A DNA stretch of 64,000 nucleotides from an uncultured Clostridium sp. (GTDB lineage: Bacteria; Bacillota; Clostridia; TANB77; CAG-508), in assembly GCA_948442365.1 (NCBI GenBank), contig CAOJRU010000009.1, positions 1 to 64,000 of the forward strand, read 5' to 3'. Position numbers and translations under genes: made by a program. The notes under the pieces were generated by a model that saw only the letters and a program-made list of their open reading frames with translations, ran no database searches and was not told where the DNA came from. Below, piece after piece: positions 56,423-63,997 of this stretch. Within the stretch, counting starts at the first letter, position 1, and the number at the start of each line of letters is the position of its first letter.

Positions 56423-57525
56423 ATGTTAGAACTAGAAGAAAATAGTAAAATACTTCAGACATTAAAAGAAAAATTACAGAAATTGGGTGAATCTCTTTGA
56501 CATAGTTAAACTAAAAAAACAACTAGAAGAATTAGAAAAACAAACACTAGAAGAAAATTTTTGGAATGACAGTAAGAATTCTAGTAAAATATTAGCACAA
56601 ATCAAAGCGATAAAAAATAAGACCCATGAACATAAAAGATTAGAAAATGAAATGATAAATTTAGAAGAGCTAACAGAATTAGTAGAACTGGAACCAGAGG
56701 AAGAAATTATAAAAGATATATTAAAAAACACTAACAAACTACAAAAAGAAATTGAAAAATTAGAAATTACTACTTTTCTATCTGGGAAATATGATAACAA
56801 CAATGCTATTGTGACTCTACATCCAGGAGCAGGAGGAACCGAATCGCAAGATTGGGCTGAAATGCTATATCGAATGTATACCAGATGGGCTAGTAAAAAC
56901 AATTATGAAGTAAAAGAGCTAGATTATCTAGAAGGGGAAGAGGCAGGAATAAAAAGTGTTACCTTTGAAATCATAGGAGAAAATGCTTATGGTTATATGA
57001 AATCAGAAATGGGAGTACATAGGTTGGTTCGAATTTCTCCCTTTGATAGTGGAGGAAGAAGACATACTTCTTTTGCTTCCCTTGAAGTATTACCAGAAAT
57101 TACAGATGATATTGAATTAGATATCAATCCAGATGATTTAAGAATTGATACGTATCGAGCATCACGGAGCAGGGGGGCAACATATAAACAAAACTTCTTC
57201 TGCTGTAAGAATAACACATATACCAACTAATCTTGTAGTAGCTTGTCAATCAGAGCGTTCTCAAATTCAAAATAGGGAAACTGCCATGAAAATGTTAAAA
57301 TCTAAACTATTAGATTTAAAAGAAAAAGAGCAAAAAGAAAAAATTGAAGATTTAAAAGGTGTTCAAATGGATATTGCTTGGGGAAGTCAAATTCGTTCTT
57401 ATGTTTTTTGTCCCTATACAATGGTAAAAGATCATAGGACCAATTATGAAGTTGGAAATGTGCAAGCGGTTATGGATGGCGAAATTGATGCTTTTATGGA
57501 AAGCTATTTAAAAATGAAATTATAA
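56423..57525 (+). CDS. prfB: Peptide chain release factor 2, with two +1 frame changes
   Basis: 366 residues if both shifts occur. ATG 56423 opens a 25-codon leader that ends CTT-TGA-C, the universal RF2 autoregulatory +1 site, preceded by GGGTGA. The main body then has [21 protein letters not shown], the tripeptide-anticodon region, and RRHTSF. At TCA-CGG-AGC (57162-57170) a second, unusual +1 shift restores [16 protein letters not shown], which contains the catalytic GGQ. Zero frame past this site stops at 57228. RF2 reads UGA and UAA, so its own synthesis needs one frameshift by design and one by CGG recoding. Confidence 0.94.
56485..56501 (+). other. Programmed +1 frameshift site of prfB (classical)
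   Basis: SD-like GGGTGA at 56485-56490, then CTT (56495-56497), TGA (56498-56500), C. It is the known RF2 autoregulation signal at codon 26. Confidence 0.95.
57165..57168 (+). other. +1 recoding site CGGA in prfB
   Basis: Zero-frame CGG at 57165-57167 after TCA; GGA at 57166-57168 restores the Gly that precedes AGGQ. Without it the catalytic GGQ is never made. Confidence 0.87.
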
Positions 57526-57592
57526 TAACTTAATGCCTATTAAAAAATGTTAAGTATTAAGTTATAATCACAAAAGAAATTCTTGCATACAA

Positions 57593-57637
57593 TATAGAGA
57601 GCAGATTTAAAATAAAATCAGCTCTCTATATTATTTT
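57593..57637 (+). terminator. Terminator after prfB
   Basis: TATAGAGAGC, 18-base loop, GCTCTCTATA and T-rich tail. Confidence 0.75.
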
Positions 57638-57658
57638 TACAAAAGGCGAGTGATTAAG

Positions 57659-58633
57659 GTGGACACAATCGTATTAAAATTTGGAGGTAGTTCAGTTGCT
57701 GACAATGAAAAATTGAAATTAGTTGCCGAAAGAATTGTCGATTTATATAAAAAAGGTCATAACATTGTAGTAGTTGTTTCTGCACAAGGAAAAACAACAG
57801 ACAAATTAATTTCGGAAGCAAAACAGCTTTCAAAAGATACAGAAGATAGAGAAATGGATGCATTACTTAGCACAGGGGAACAAATGTCAACTGCAAAACT
57901 AAGTATATTATTAAATCAAATGGGATATAAAGCAATTTCTTTAACCGGATGGCAAGCAGGAATTTATACCAATAATACCAATCAAAATGCCATTATAAAA
58001 TGTATTGATACTTCAAGAATTAGAAAAGAATTAGAAAATAGGAAGATTGTTATTATAGCAGGATTTCAAGGAATGAATGAAAACATGGATATTACCACAT
58101 TGGGAAGAGGTGGATCGGATACAACAGCAGTAGCTATATCAGCAGCCTTAGGTGCTAAAAATTGCTATATTTTCTCTGATGTAGATGGCGTTTATACAAC
58201 AGACCCTAATCGATTAGAAGAAGCAAAAAAGTTGTCAGCACTTTCTTATGAAGAAATGCTTACTCTATCCAGTGAAGGAGCTAAAGTTCTTCATAATCGA
58301 TGTGTAGAAATAGGTGAAAAATTTAAGGTACCTATTATTACAAAATCTACTTTTAATAATAAACCAGGAACGGTTATATCTGACATAATTGAAGAAAATA
58401 CCATTAAAAGTATTGTTAAAAAAGATATTTCTAGGATTTCCATTGTAGGCAATGGCATCATAAGAAACTTTCAAAATATTAAGTTAGTCTTAGATATTAT
58501 TGAAAAAAATAAATTAGAAATGTTAGATTTTGAAGTATCAGAATGTAAAATTTCGATTAGCTTTAAAAATCAAGTATCTGACAAAATTTTAGATGAAATT
58601 CATTTGAAATTGATTAATGAAGTTAATAGTTAG
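57659..58633 (+). CDS. Aspartate kinase (short form)
   Basis: 324 residues from GTG 57659 (AAAGGCGAG at the right spacing; GTG 57650 is too close to it). The N-terminal VLKFGGSSVADNEKL and FQGMN..TTLGRGGSDTTA and FSDVDGVYTTDPN are the kinase signatures. It is shorter than the usual 400: after the kinase domain there is one ACT-like segment (residues 250-324) where most enzymes have two. It makes aspartyl phosphate for lysine, methionine and threonine synthesis. It is not adjacent to other genes of that pathway. Confidence 0.88.
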   Translation: MDTIVLKFGGSSVADNEKLKLVAERIVDLYKKGHNIVVVVSAQGKTTDKLISEAKQLSKDTEDREMDALLSTGEQMSTAKLSILLNQMGYKAISLTGWQAGIYTNNTNQNAIIKCIDTSRIRKELENRKIVIIAGFQGMNENMDITTLGRGGSDTTAVAISAALGAKNCYIFSDVDGVYTTDPNRLEEAKKLSALSYEEMLTLSSEGAKVLHNRCVEIGEKFKVPIITKSTFNNKPGTVISDIIEENTIKSIVKKDISRISIVGNGIIRNFQNIKLVLDIIEKNKLEMLDFEVSECKISISFKNQVSDKILDEIHLKLINEVNS

Positions 58634-58668
58634 GAAATTTGATTTTTGACTTTTGGCAAGTGAAGCTT

Positions 58669-58704
58669 AAAAAAGGAAAACTTTTATGAAGTTTTCCTTT
58701 TTTC
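58669..58704 (+). terminator. Terminator after aspartate kinase
   Basis: AAAAAAGGAAAACTT, loop TTATG, AAGTTTTCCTTTTTT: a strong rho-independent terminator. Confidence 0.9.
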
Positions 58705-58787
58705 GTTCTAAATAAGGCAAGCCGTGAATATATATAATTTAGCAAGAAAAATTTGTGAATTTGAGAATTCAAATAGGAGGCCAAAAA

Positions 58788-59084
58788 ATGACAATAGATG
58801 AAAGAAAAACCATAAGTACAGGAGTCATTCAAAATCTTATTTTAGAAAATAGAGGAAAGTTAAGTATATCTGGAGTTTTAGATGTACTAAGTTTTGATGA
58901 TCAAGTAGTTATCTTAGAAACAGAATTAGGATTATTGACGGTAAAAGGTGAAAATATTAGGATTAATAAATTGAGTATTGATACATCAGAAGTTATTGTA
59001 GAAGGGGATATTTCTTCTTTGATTTATAGTGACAAAGAAAGTGAAAAAACAAAAGGAACTTTTATGAGTAAAATTTTTAAATAG
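58788..59084 (+). CDS. yabP: Sporulation protein YabP
   Basis: 98 residues from ATG 58788 with a strong AGGAGG. LENRGKLSISGVLDVLSFDDQ and LLTVKGENIRINKLSID match YabP. In Bacillus it is required for the spore cortex. It is followed by yabQ and divIC, the same order as in Bacillus subtilis. Confidence 0.9.
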   Translation: MTIDERKTISTGVIQNLILENRGKLSISGVLDVLSFDDQVVILETELGLLTVKGENIRINKLSIDTSEVIVEGDISSLIYSDKESEKTKGTFMSKIFK

Positions 59085-59103
59085 AGTAGGGAGGAGTCAA
59101 GTA

Positions 59104-59589
59104 ATGATTTCAAATCAAGCATATTTATTTTTTATTTTTATCGTAAATGGCATAATAATTGGTCTATTATTTGACTTTTTCAGAATTGCTAGAAAGGTAT
59201 TTCACACAAACGATGTAGTAACGTATATAGAAGACATTTTATTTTGGATTTTAGCAGGAGTTATCATGTTATATTCTATCTTTGTATTCAACAATGGTGA
59301 ATTGCGATTATTTATGTTTTTAGGGATTATACTTGGTGCTTTTGTTTATATGCTATTTGTAAGTTCATACATTATAAAAATTAATGTAAAAATAATTACA
59401 ATATTAAAAAAGGTTTTTGGAATCTTATTCACCCCATTTAAAATGATTTACCAAATGTTACACAAAATACTTTTAAAACCAATTACATTTTTATTTATCA
59501 ATATTAGAAAAAATTTTACAAATTTCGGGACAAAAATAGGTAAAACTTTAAAAATGCCTAAAAAGACGAAGAATATTGTAAAAAATTGA
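59104..59589 (+). CDS. yabQ: Sporulation membrane protein YabQ
   Basis: 161 residues with three to four membrane segments in the first 105, the YabQ signature FIVNGIIIGLLFDFFRIARK and a basic C-terminal tail. It works with YabP in cortex formation. The start has GGGAGGAG. It lies between yabP and divIC. Confidence 0.9.
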   Translation: MISNQAYLFFIFIVNGIIIGLLFDFFRIARKVFHTNDVVTYIEDILFWILAGVIMLYSIFVFNNGELRLFMFLGIILGAFVYMLFVSSYIIKINVKIITILKKVFGILFTPFKMIYQMLHKILLKPITFLFINIRKNFTNFGTKIGKTLKMPKKTKNIVKN

Positions 59590-59676
59590 AAATAAAAGAA
59601 GGAAAACTTGAAAATATGTAGAATATATAAATGTATAATCCATCAGGATTTATCACAGAAAATGGAGAGATTACAG

Positions 59677-59952
59677 ATGAAGAAAAACAAAAAAATATAT
59701 AAAAGATTACTGATATTAGGAATTGCTATTTATGTAATTTTCACTTTAGTAAATCAACAAAAAACATTAAATCAATACACTGCAGATGCTAACGAATTAG
59801 TTTCTAAAATTGAAGAACAAAAAGAATATAAAGAAGAATTAGCAAAGAAAAAAGAAGATGTAACATCATTAGACTATATTGAACAAACAGCTAGAGAAAA
59901 GTTAGATATGTATTATCCAAATGAAAGAATATATATAGATAGAGGAATGTAA
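59677..59952 (+). CDS. divIC: Septum formation initiator, DivIC/FtsB type
   Basis: 91 residues from ATG 59677, with GGAGAG 7 bases upstream. One membrane helix (residues 10-27), then a leucine-type coiled coil (residues 30-65, ELVSKIEEQKEYKEELAKKK) and the conserved end YIEQTAREKLDMYYPNE. It helps assemble the division septum. It lies behind yabP-yabQ as in Bacillus. Confidence 0.88.
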   Translation: MKKNKKIYKRLLILGIAIYVIFTLVNQQKTLNQYTADANELVSKIEEQKEYKEELAKKKEDVTSLDYIEQTAREKLDMYYPNERIYIDRGM

Positions 59953-59978
59953 TTATAAATTATATTCCTTTTTTTGGA
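59942..59978 (+). terminator. Terminator after divIC
   Basis: AGGAATGTAATT and AATTATATTCCTTTTTTT; the stem overlaps the stop codon of divIC. Confidence 0.7.
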
Positions 59979-60095
59979 AAAAATATTCCTTTTTTTAAAA
60001 ACCTGTGTTATAATTACTATACTATTATTTATTATTTCGTTTTCAAAAATCCCCATAAAAATATAAAATTAAAATAGAAAAATAAGGAGGACTTT

Positions 60096-61448
60096 ATGTT
60101 AGACATAGAATCAATGACTTTACTAGAATTAAAAGAACTAGCAAAAGAAAATAATATAAAAAATATTTCAAAATTAAAAAAAGATGAATTAATAACGGTT
60201 TTAAAACAAATTACCAACCAACCAGAAACAAACATGGAAGAGTTAGAGAAAATAGAAGAGGCAGATAAGCCAGAAAGACAATATGATGCTAATGGAGAAC
60301 CTATTGTAGATTATAAGTTAACAAGCGATGGTGACGAAATAGTAGAGGGAATATTAGATATCTTACCAGATGGATATGGATTTTTAAGGGGAGAAAATTT
60401 CCTATCTAGTGATAAAGATGTCTATATATCAATGGTTCAAATTAGAAGATTTCGATTAGATACAGGAGATATCATAAAAGGTATATCCAGATTTAGAGAA
60501 GGTGAAAAATTCCCATCTTTAATTTTTGTTGGTGAAGTAAATGGAGAACATCCAGAAAAAGCTATGAAAAGAAGAAGATTTGATGAATTAACTCCAATCT
60601 ATCCAAATGAAAGATTAAAATTAGAAACCATATCAAATGATTATGCTACTAGAATGATTGATTTAATGAGTCCTATTGGAAAAGGGCAGAGGGGAATGAT
60701 TGTAGCGCAACCTAAAGTTGGAAAAACCACATTAATGAAAAAGGTTGCTAACAGCATTGCTAAAAACAATCCTGAGGTTGAATTGATTGTATTATTAATT
60801 GATGAAAGACCAGAAGAAGTAACCGATATGAAGCGTTCTATAAAAGGTCAAGTAATTCATTCTACATTTGATGAATTACCAGAACATCATGTAAAAGTAG
60901 CTGAAATGGTATTAGAACGTGCTAAAAGATTAGTGGAACAAGGTAAGGATGTCGTTATTTTATTGGATAGTATTACAAGACTTACAAGAGCTTATAACTT
61001 AGTAATCCCTTCTTCTGGAAGAACATTGTCTGGTGGTATTGATCCAGCTTCTCTACACAAACCAAAAAAATTCTTTGGTGCTGCTAGAAATATTGAGTTT
61101 GGAGGTAGTCTAACAATTTTGGCTACAGCATTAATTGATACAGGAAGTAGAATGGATGATGTTATTTTTGAAGAATTCAAAGGAACTGGTAATATGGAAG
61201 TTCATTTAGATCGAAAATTATCTGAAAGAAGAATTTTTCCTGCTATTGATATTAATAAATCTGGTACAAGAAGAGAAGATTTATTACTAACACCAAAAGA
61301 AAAAGATACTGTTTTTGCTTTGAGAAAAGCTATGAATAGTATGCCAGTAGCTGATGTAACAGAACAAGTTATTAGCCATATGACACAATCTAAAAATAAT
61401 GATGAATTTATTGACCAAATGGATAGCTATTTGAGAAGGTTTAAATAG
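60096..61448 (+). CDS. rho: Transcription termination factor Rho
   Basis: 450 residues. N-terminal Rho-N domain ([17 protein letters not shown]), cold-shock-like RNA-binding domain ([12 protein letters not shown]), then the ATPase with [33 protein letters not shown] and [11 protein letters not shown], and the R-loop and Q-loop region ([17 protein letters not shown]). It is a hexameric RNA helicase. ATG at 60096 follows AAGGAGG. It sits at the boundary with the accessory region. Confidence 0.96.
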   Translation: MLDIESMTLLELKELAKENNIKNISKLKKDELITVLKQITNQPETNMEELEKIEEADKPERQYDANGEPIVDYKLTSDGDEIVEGILDILPDGYGFLRGENFLSSDKDVYISMVQIRRFRLDTGDIIKGISRFREGEKFPSLIFVGEVNGEHPEKAMKRRRFDELTPIYPNERLKLETISNDYATRMIDLMSPIGKGQRGMIVAQPKVGKTTLMKKVANSIAKNNPEVELIVLLIDERPEEVTDMKRSIKGQVIHSTFDELPEHHVKVAEMVLERAKRLVEQGKDVVILLDSITRLTRAYNLVIPSSGRTLSGGIDPASLHKPKKFFGAARNIEFGGSLTILATALIDTGSRMDDVIFEEFKGTGNMEVHLDRKLSERRIFPAIDINKSGTRREDLLLTPKEKDTVFALRKAMNSMPVADVTEQVISHMTQSKNNDEFIDQMDSYLRRFK

Positions 61449-61495
61449 AATATTGAGATTGCAACAGAATTGCAATTTTATAAAATTTATGATAT

Positions 61496-61532
61496 ACTAT
61501 TGCCAATATATAAAAGGCAATAGTGTTTTTTT
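61496..61532 (+). terminator. Terminator after rho
   Basis: ACTATTGCC, 11-base loop, GGCAATAGT and T7. Confidence 0.75.
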
Positions 61533-61549
61533 GTTGAAAGGAGAAAATA

Positions 61550-61756
61550 ATGAGAGAAAAATTTTTTTCATGTTATGATGAAGTCTTTGATGAAAATAGA
61601 AACATTAAAAATTGTGGGCGGGAGAAGTGCATCCAGCTCATAGAAGCAGCACAAAGTTTAACTGGCACAAAGACAGGTCAATATGGTTCAACCATAACAG
61701 GCTTTATGAATGAAAAGGAAATTATAAAATTATACGTGATGCTAATTATGGATTGA
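61550..61756 (+). CDS. Small protein (68 aa) with an in-frame CGG
   Basis: ATG 61550 after AAAGGAG. The 68-residue product contains NCGREKCIQLIEAAQ and a Gly-rich mid segment (GTKTGQYGSTITGFMN). No family is recognised. Codon 24 is CGG (GGG-CGG-GAG, 61619-61621) with no productive +1 continuation (a stop follows within eight codons). This is one of the two non-shifting CGG codons. It starts the run of small orphan genes after rho, so the gene may have entered from a genome that reads CGG as Arg. Confidence 0.55.
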   Translation: MREKFFSCYDEVFDENRNIKNCGREKCIQLIEAAQSLTGTKTGQYGSTITGFMNEKEIIKLYVMLIMD

Positions 61757-61773
61757 ATTCAAGTAGTATACTA

Positions 61774-61818
61774 AAAATCCCCTCTTGTCGAAAAAAAGAC
61801 ATAAGAGGGGATTTTTGG
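61774..61818. terminator. Strong terminator
   Basis: AAAATCCCCTCTTGTC and GACATAAGAGGGGATTTTT. Confidence 0.9.
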
Positions 61819-61898
61819 TAGCATATTACAAGATAATATTTTTAAAGTTTCTCATAAGAAACAAAATACGTGCTATTATCACAATAGGAGATGATAGT

Positions 61899-62075
61899 AT
61901 GAATTGTTATAAAAAAAGTAGGAAGATCTTTAAAGAAAGAATAAAGGAAAATAAAAATATTAGTAAGATAGAATGGGATAAATTTGCTCAAGAGAATTGC
62001 TTATTTAGTGCTAATACATTAATGTTTCATGTTGACGCTAAATCTTTTGAAGATTTAAAAGAAAAACTCTCATAA
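61899..62075 (+). CDS. Small orphan protein (58 aa)
   Basis: ATG 61899 after AGGAG. The 58 residues are Lys- and Asn-rich with EWDKFAQENCLFSANTLMF; no family. It is typical in size and context of genes in integrated elements. Confidence 0.45.
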   Translation: MNCYKKSRKIFKERIKENKNISKIEWDKFAQENCLFSANTLMFHVDAKSFEDLKEKLS

Positions 62076-62114
62076 AATTAAAGAAAATGTAAAGACTAAA
62101 GATGAGGTTTTTTT

Positions 62115-62315
62115 ATGAGAATAGAAATATTGATAAGACAAAAGAGACAAGAAAAAGGTTACACGATAGATAAATTAGCAGAACTTGCGAATATGTCTAA
62201 AGGACATTTAAGCAGAATAGAAAGAGGAGAAACGGAACCAACTATAAGCACTTTAGCAAGAGTAGCAATGGCATTAAAAGTTAAAGTAAATGAATTATAT
62301 AAAATACATTACTAA
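62115..62315 (+). CDS. XRE-family HTH regulator (66 aa)
   Basis: The helix-turn-helix YTIDKLAELANMSKGHLSRIERG is a textbook Cro/C1-type sequence, followed by ISTLARVAMALKV. Only the DNA-binding domain is present. Ribosome-binding site GAGGT. It probably regulates the surrounding element. Confidence 0.88.
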   Translation: MRIEILIRQKRQEKGYTIDKLAELANMSKGHLSRIERGETEPTISTLARVAMALKVKVNELYKIHY

Positions 62316-62463
62316 AATTATATTTAGTAATGTATTTTTTATATAGAAAAGATATATAGTTAAAAGGGGATGTACAATCCCTAAAAGGTTAAATGCAACA
62401 TTGTACAAAATCAAAGTCTTTGCTGTAATAGAAATATCTTTTATTTAATAAAATAAAACAAAA
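62316..62463. other. Intergenic stretch between the two XRE genes
   Basis: Nothing convincing found: one AT-rich stretch and no reading frame with a ribosome-binding site. A hairpin begins at 62464. Confidence 0.4.
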
Positions 62464-62500
62464 AACAAGTTGAAATACAAGAAATTCAGCTTGTTTTTTT
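62464..62500 (+). terminator. Terminator
   Basis: AACAAGTTGAA and TTCAGCTTGTT stem with T7. Confidence 0.75.
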
Positions 62501-62519
62501 GTATTAAGGAGGTGAAAAA

Positions 62520-62711
62520 ATGTTAAATAAAAATTTGAAATATTACAGAGAAAAAAGAGGCTATAGCAAATTAAGATTATCAAGAGAAACGGGATTGAGT
62601 GCTAGATGTATTGAACATATAGAATACCAGAAAGCAAAAAATCCTAGAGTAGAAACACTAAAAAAAATTTCTAATGTTTTGGATGTTCCTATTGAAGAAT
62701 TAATAAAGTAA
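62520..62711 (+). CDS. Second XRE-family HTH regulator (63 aa)
   Basis: SKLRLSRETGLSARCIEHIE is the helix-turn-helix; VETLKKISNVLDVPIEELI is the usual end. ATG 62520 follows AAGGAGGTG. Also a single-domain regulator, related to but distinct from the one at 62115. Confidence 0.87.
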   Translation: MLNKNLKYYREKRGYSKLRLSRETGLSARCIEHIEYQKAKNPRVETLKKISNVLDVPIEELIK

Positions 62712-62742
62712 AACAAATGAAAAAATTTAAGGAGGTGGGAAG

Positions 62743-62922
62743 ATGATAGAAATTATTAAAAATAACAAAGAGGAAGTTATAAAAACAGATAATTATGATT
62801 TAAGTTCAATAATAAAAAAATATGAAATAGTAAGAACAGAAAATATTAGAGAGAACAATTTAATTCTTACTATTCCACTAGATAATGTAAAGATAAATAT
62901 TAGCAAAAATAATATTACATAG
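62743..62922 (+). CDS. Small orphan protein (59 aa)
   Basis: ATG 62743 behind a very strong AAGGAGGTGG. The 59 residues are Ile/Lys/Asn-rich with no recognised motif. It overlaps by 8 bases the convergent gene at 62915. Confidence 0.5.
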   Translation: MIEIIKNNKEEVIKTDNYDLSSIIKKYEIVRTENIRENNLILTIPLDNVKINISKNNIT

Positions 62923-63097
62923 ATTGAAGTTGTGAAACATGGACTCTATAGGATTGATTTTTATATTGTATGGTAACAAAAGGTTCAGATGTATTAGCTT
63001 TTGAAAACCATATACCAGGCATCTTTTGGTCAATTAAATCATTATTATGAAGTTCAACCCAACCAACAGTTGCTAAGTTTACAAAATATTTATTCAT
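62915..63097 (-). CDS. Small orphan protein (60 aa)
   Basis: ATG at 63097 with AAAGGTGGTGA upstream on the minus strand. It contains YFVNLATVGWVEL and a Ser/Gln-rich end. No family. Confidence 0.45.
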   Translation of the reverse strand: MNKYFVNLATVGWVELHNNDLIDQKMPGIWFSKANTSEPFVTIQYKNQSYRVHVSQLQSM

Positions 63098-63163
63098 TTA
63101 TTAATCACCACCTTTCGGGCTAATTATAGCATAGGTGGAAACAAAAGAAAAGGAGGAGATAAT

Positions 63164-63244
63164 ATGTTTAGTCTAGCATATGCAATACTATGTATTTGTA
63201 GTATATATCTAGCATTAGAGAAGGACAAGCAGAATGGAAAATGA
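63164..63244 (+). CDS. Micro membrane peptide (26 aa)
   Basis: ATG 63164 after AAAGGAGGAG. The product is 26 residues: a hydrophobic helix (SLAYAILCICSIYLAL) and a charged end (EKDKQNGK). Small toxin-like or phage peptides look like this; that is a guess. The strong ribosome-binding site is the main support. Confidence 0.45.
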   Translation: MFSLAYAILCICSIYLALEKDKQNGK

Positions 63245-63277
63245 ATTATGCAAAATACAATTTATTAGGAGGATAAA

Positions 63278-63394
63278 ATGAATTTATTTAAAGATATAGT
63301 CTTATGGTGGTTTTTAATATACAGCATATTAGTTATAACAATAAAGCCTATACGAGAAAATCATATAGACTTTTTAAAAAGAATTGATAATTGA
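63278..63394 (+). CDS. Small membrane protein (38 aa)
   Basis: ATG 63278 behind AGGAGG. One membrane helix (LWWFLIYSILVITI) and a basic end. Its 3' end overlaps the convergent gene at 63374-63931 by 21 bases. No family. Confidence 0.45.
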   Translation: MNLFKDIVLWWFLIYSILVITIKPIRENHIDFLKRIDN

Positions 63395-63931
63395 AAGTAT
63401 GAAAGATTTGACTTCTTCAGGAAAGACAGATACAAGTATGGTAAAGATTATACCAATTAACCAGTAGAGCAATTGAAATATTTTTATAATTATACTGTCA
63501 CTATTAACACCTAAATAAGTAAACACATTCTTTGGGATATAGAGAAATATTCTTAACCAATAAAATGGATTTATTGAATTTACGAATTTATACCAATAAT
63601 TCCCTTTTGCTTCCATAAGAAATTCCATTGCATTTGAAGCAAAATCTTCACGCTGATTAAGAATATTTTGAAAAATAGAAACATTTCCATTTGCAATCTG
63701 TCCAAAACCTAATGGTTGAGAAACTGGTATGTATTTATCTTTAACGCCTGAATGTTTTATATAATTTAAAATTGTATTTTTATGCGTTTTAGCTTTGATT
63801 TTTAATTTTGCATTGTCAGTAAAATTTCCTATAAATAGATTTTTTATATATGGAAAACATAAGTAATTAATTAGATTGTATAAAGAATGTAAAACAACTA
63901 CCACAATAAGAATAATAAACAGATTTGACAT
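63374..63931 (-). CDS. Membrane protein (185 aa), unknown
   Basis: ATG at 63931 with AGAGAGGTTG upstream on the minus strand. An N-terminal membrane helix (residues 3-20), a soluble middle with NAKLKIKAKTHKNTILNYI, and two further hydrophobic segments near the C-terminus (YWLRIFLYIPKNVF, LLYWLIGIIFTILVSVF). No family recognised. Confidence 0.5.
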   Translation of the reverse strand: MSNLFIILIVVVVLHSLYNLINYLCFPYIKNLFIGNFTDNAKLKIKAKTHKNTILNYIKHSGVKDKYIPVSQPLGFGQIANGNVSIFQNILNQREDFASNAMEFLMEAKGNYWYKFVNSINPFYWLRIFLYIPKNVFTYLGVNSDSIIIKIFQLLYWLIGIIFTILVSVFPEEVKSFILSIINSF

Positions 63932-63997
63932 GATTCAACCTCTCTTTCAAAAAGATTATATCAAAATTTACAATATTTTACAAGAAGGGAGAAGAAA

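Noticed and set aside
1081-57170. +1 slip of the P-site tRNA
   Set aside because: Re-pairing in +1 would need CTT to pair as TTC, TTA as TAC, ACT as CTC, AAT as ATC and so on. No common re-pairing rule fits; the A-site codon CGG is the shared factor.
994-57525. The nine +1 breaks as sequencing or assembly errors, or as pseudogenes
   Set aside because: Errors would not choose CGG before a conserved Gly nine times on both strands while leaving hundreds of other GGA codons alone. Pseudogenes would show more than one lesion, and recA, prfB, ispG and ispH are needed for life. Raw reads must still confirm it.
994-57525. CGG reassigned to another amino acid (for example Trp or Gln)
   Set aside because: Reassignment would keep the frame. 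Here the frame changes by one base at every site, so reassignment alone cannot explain it.
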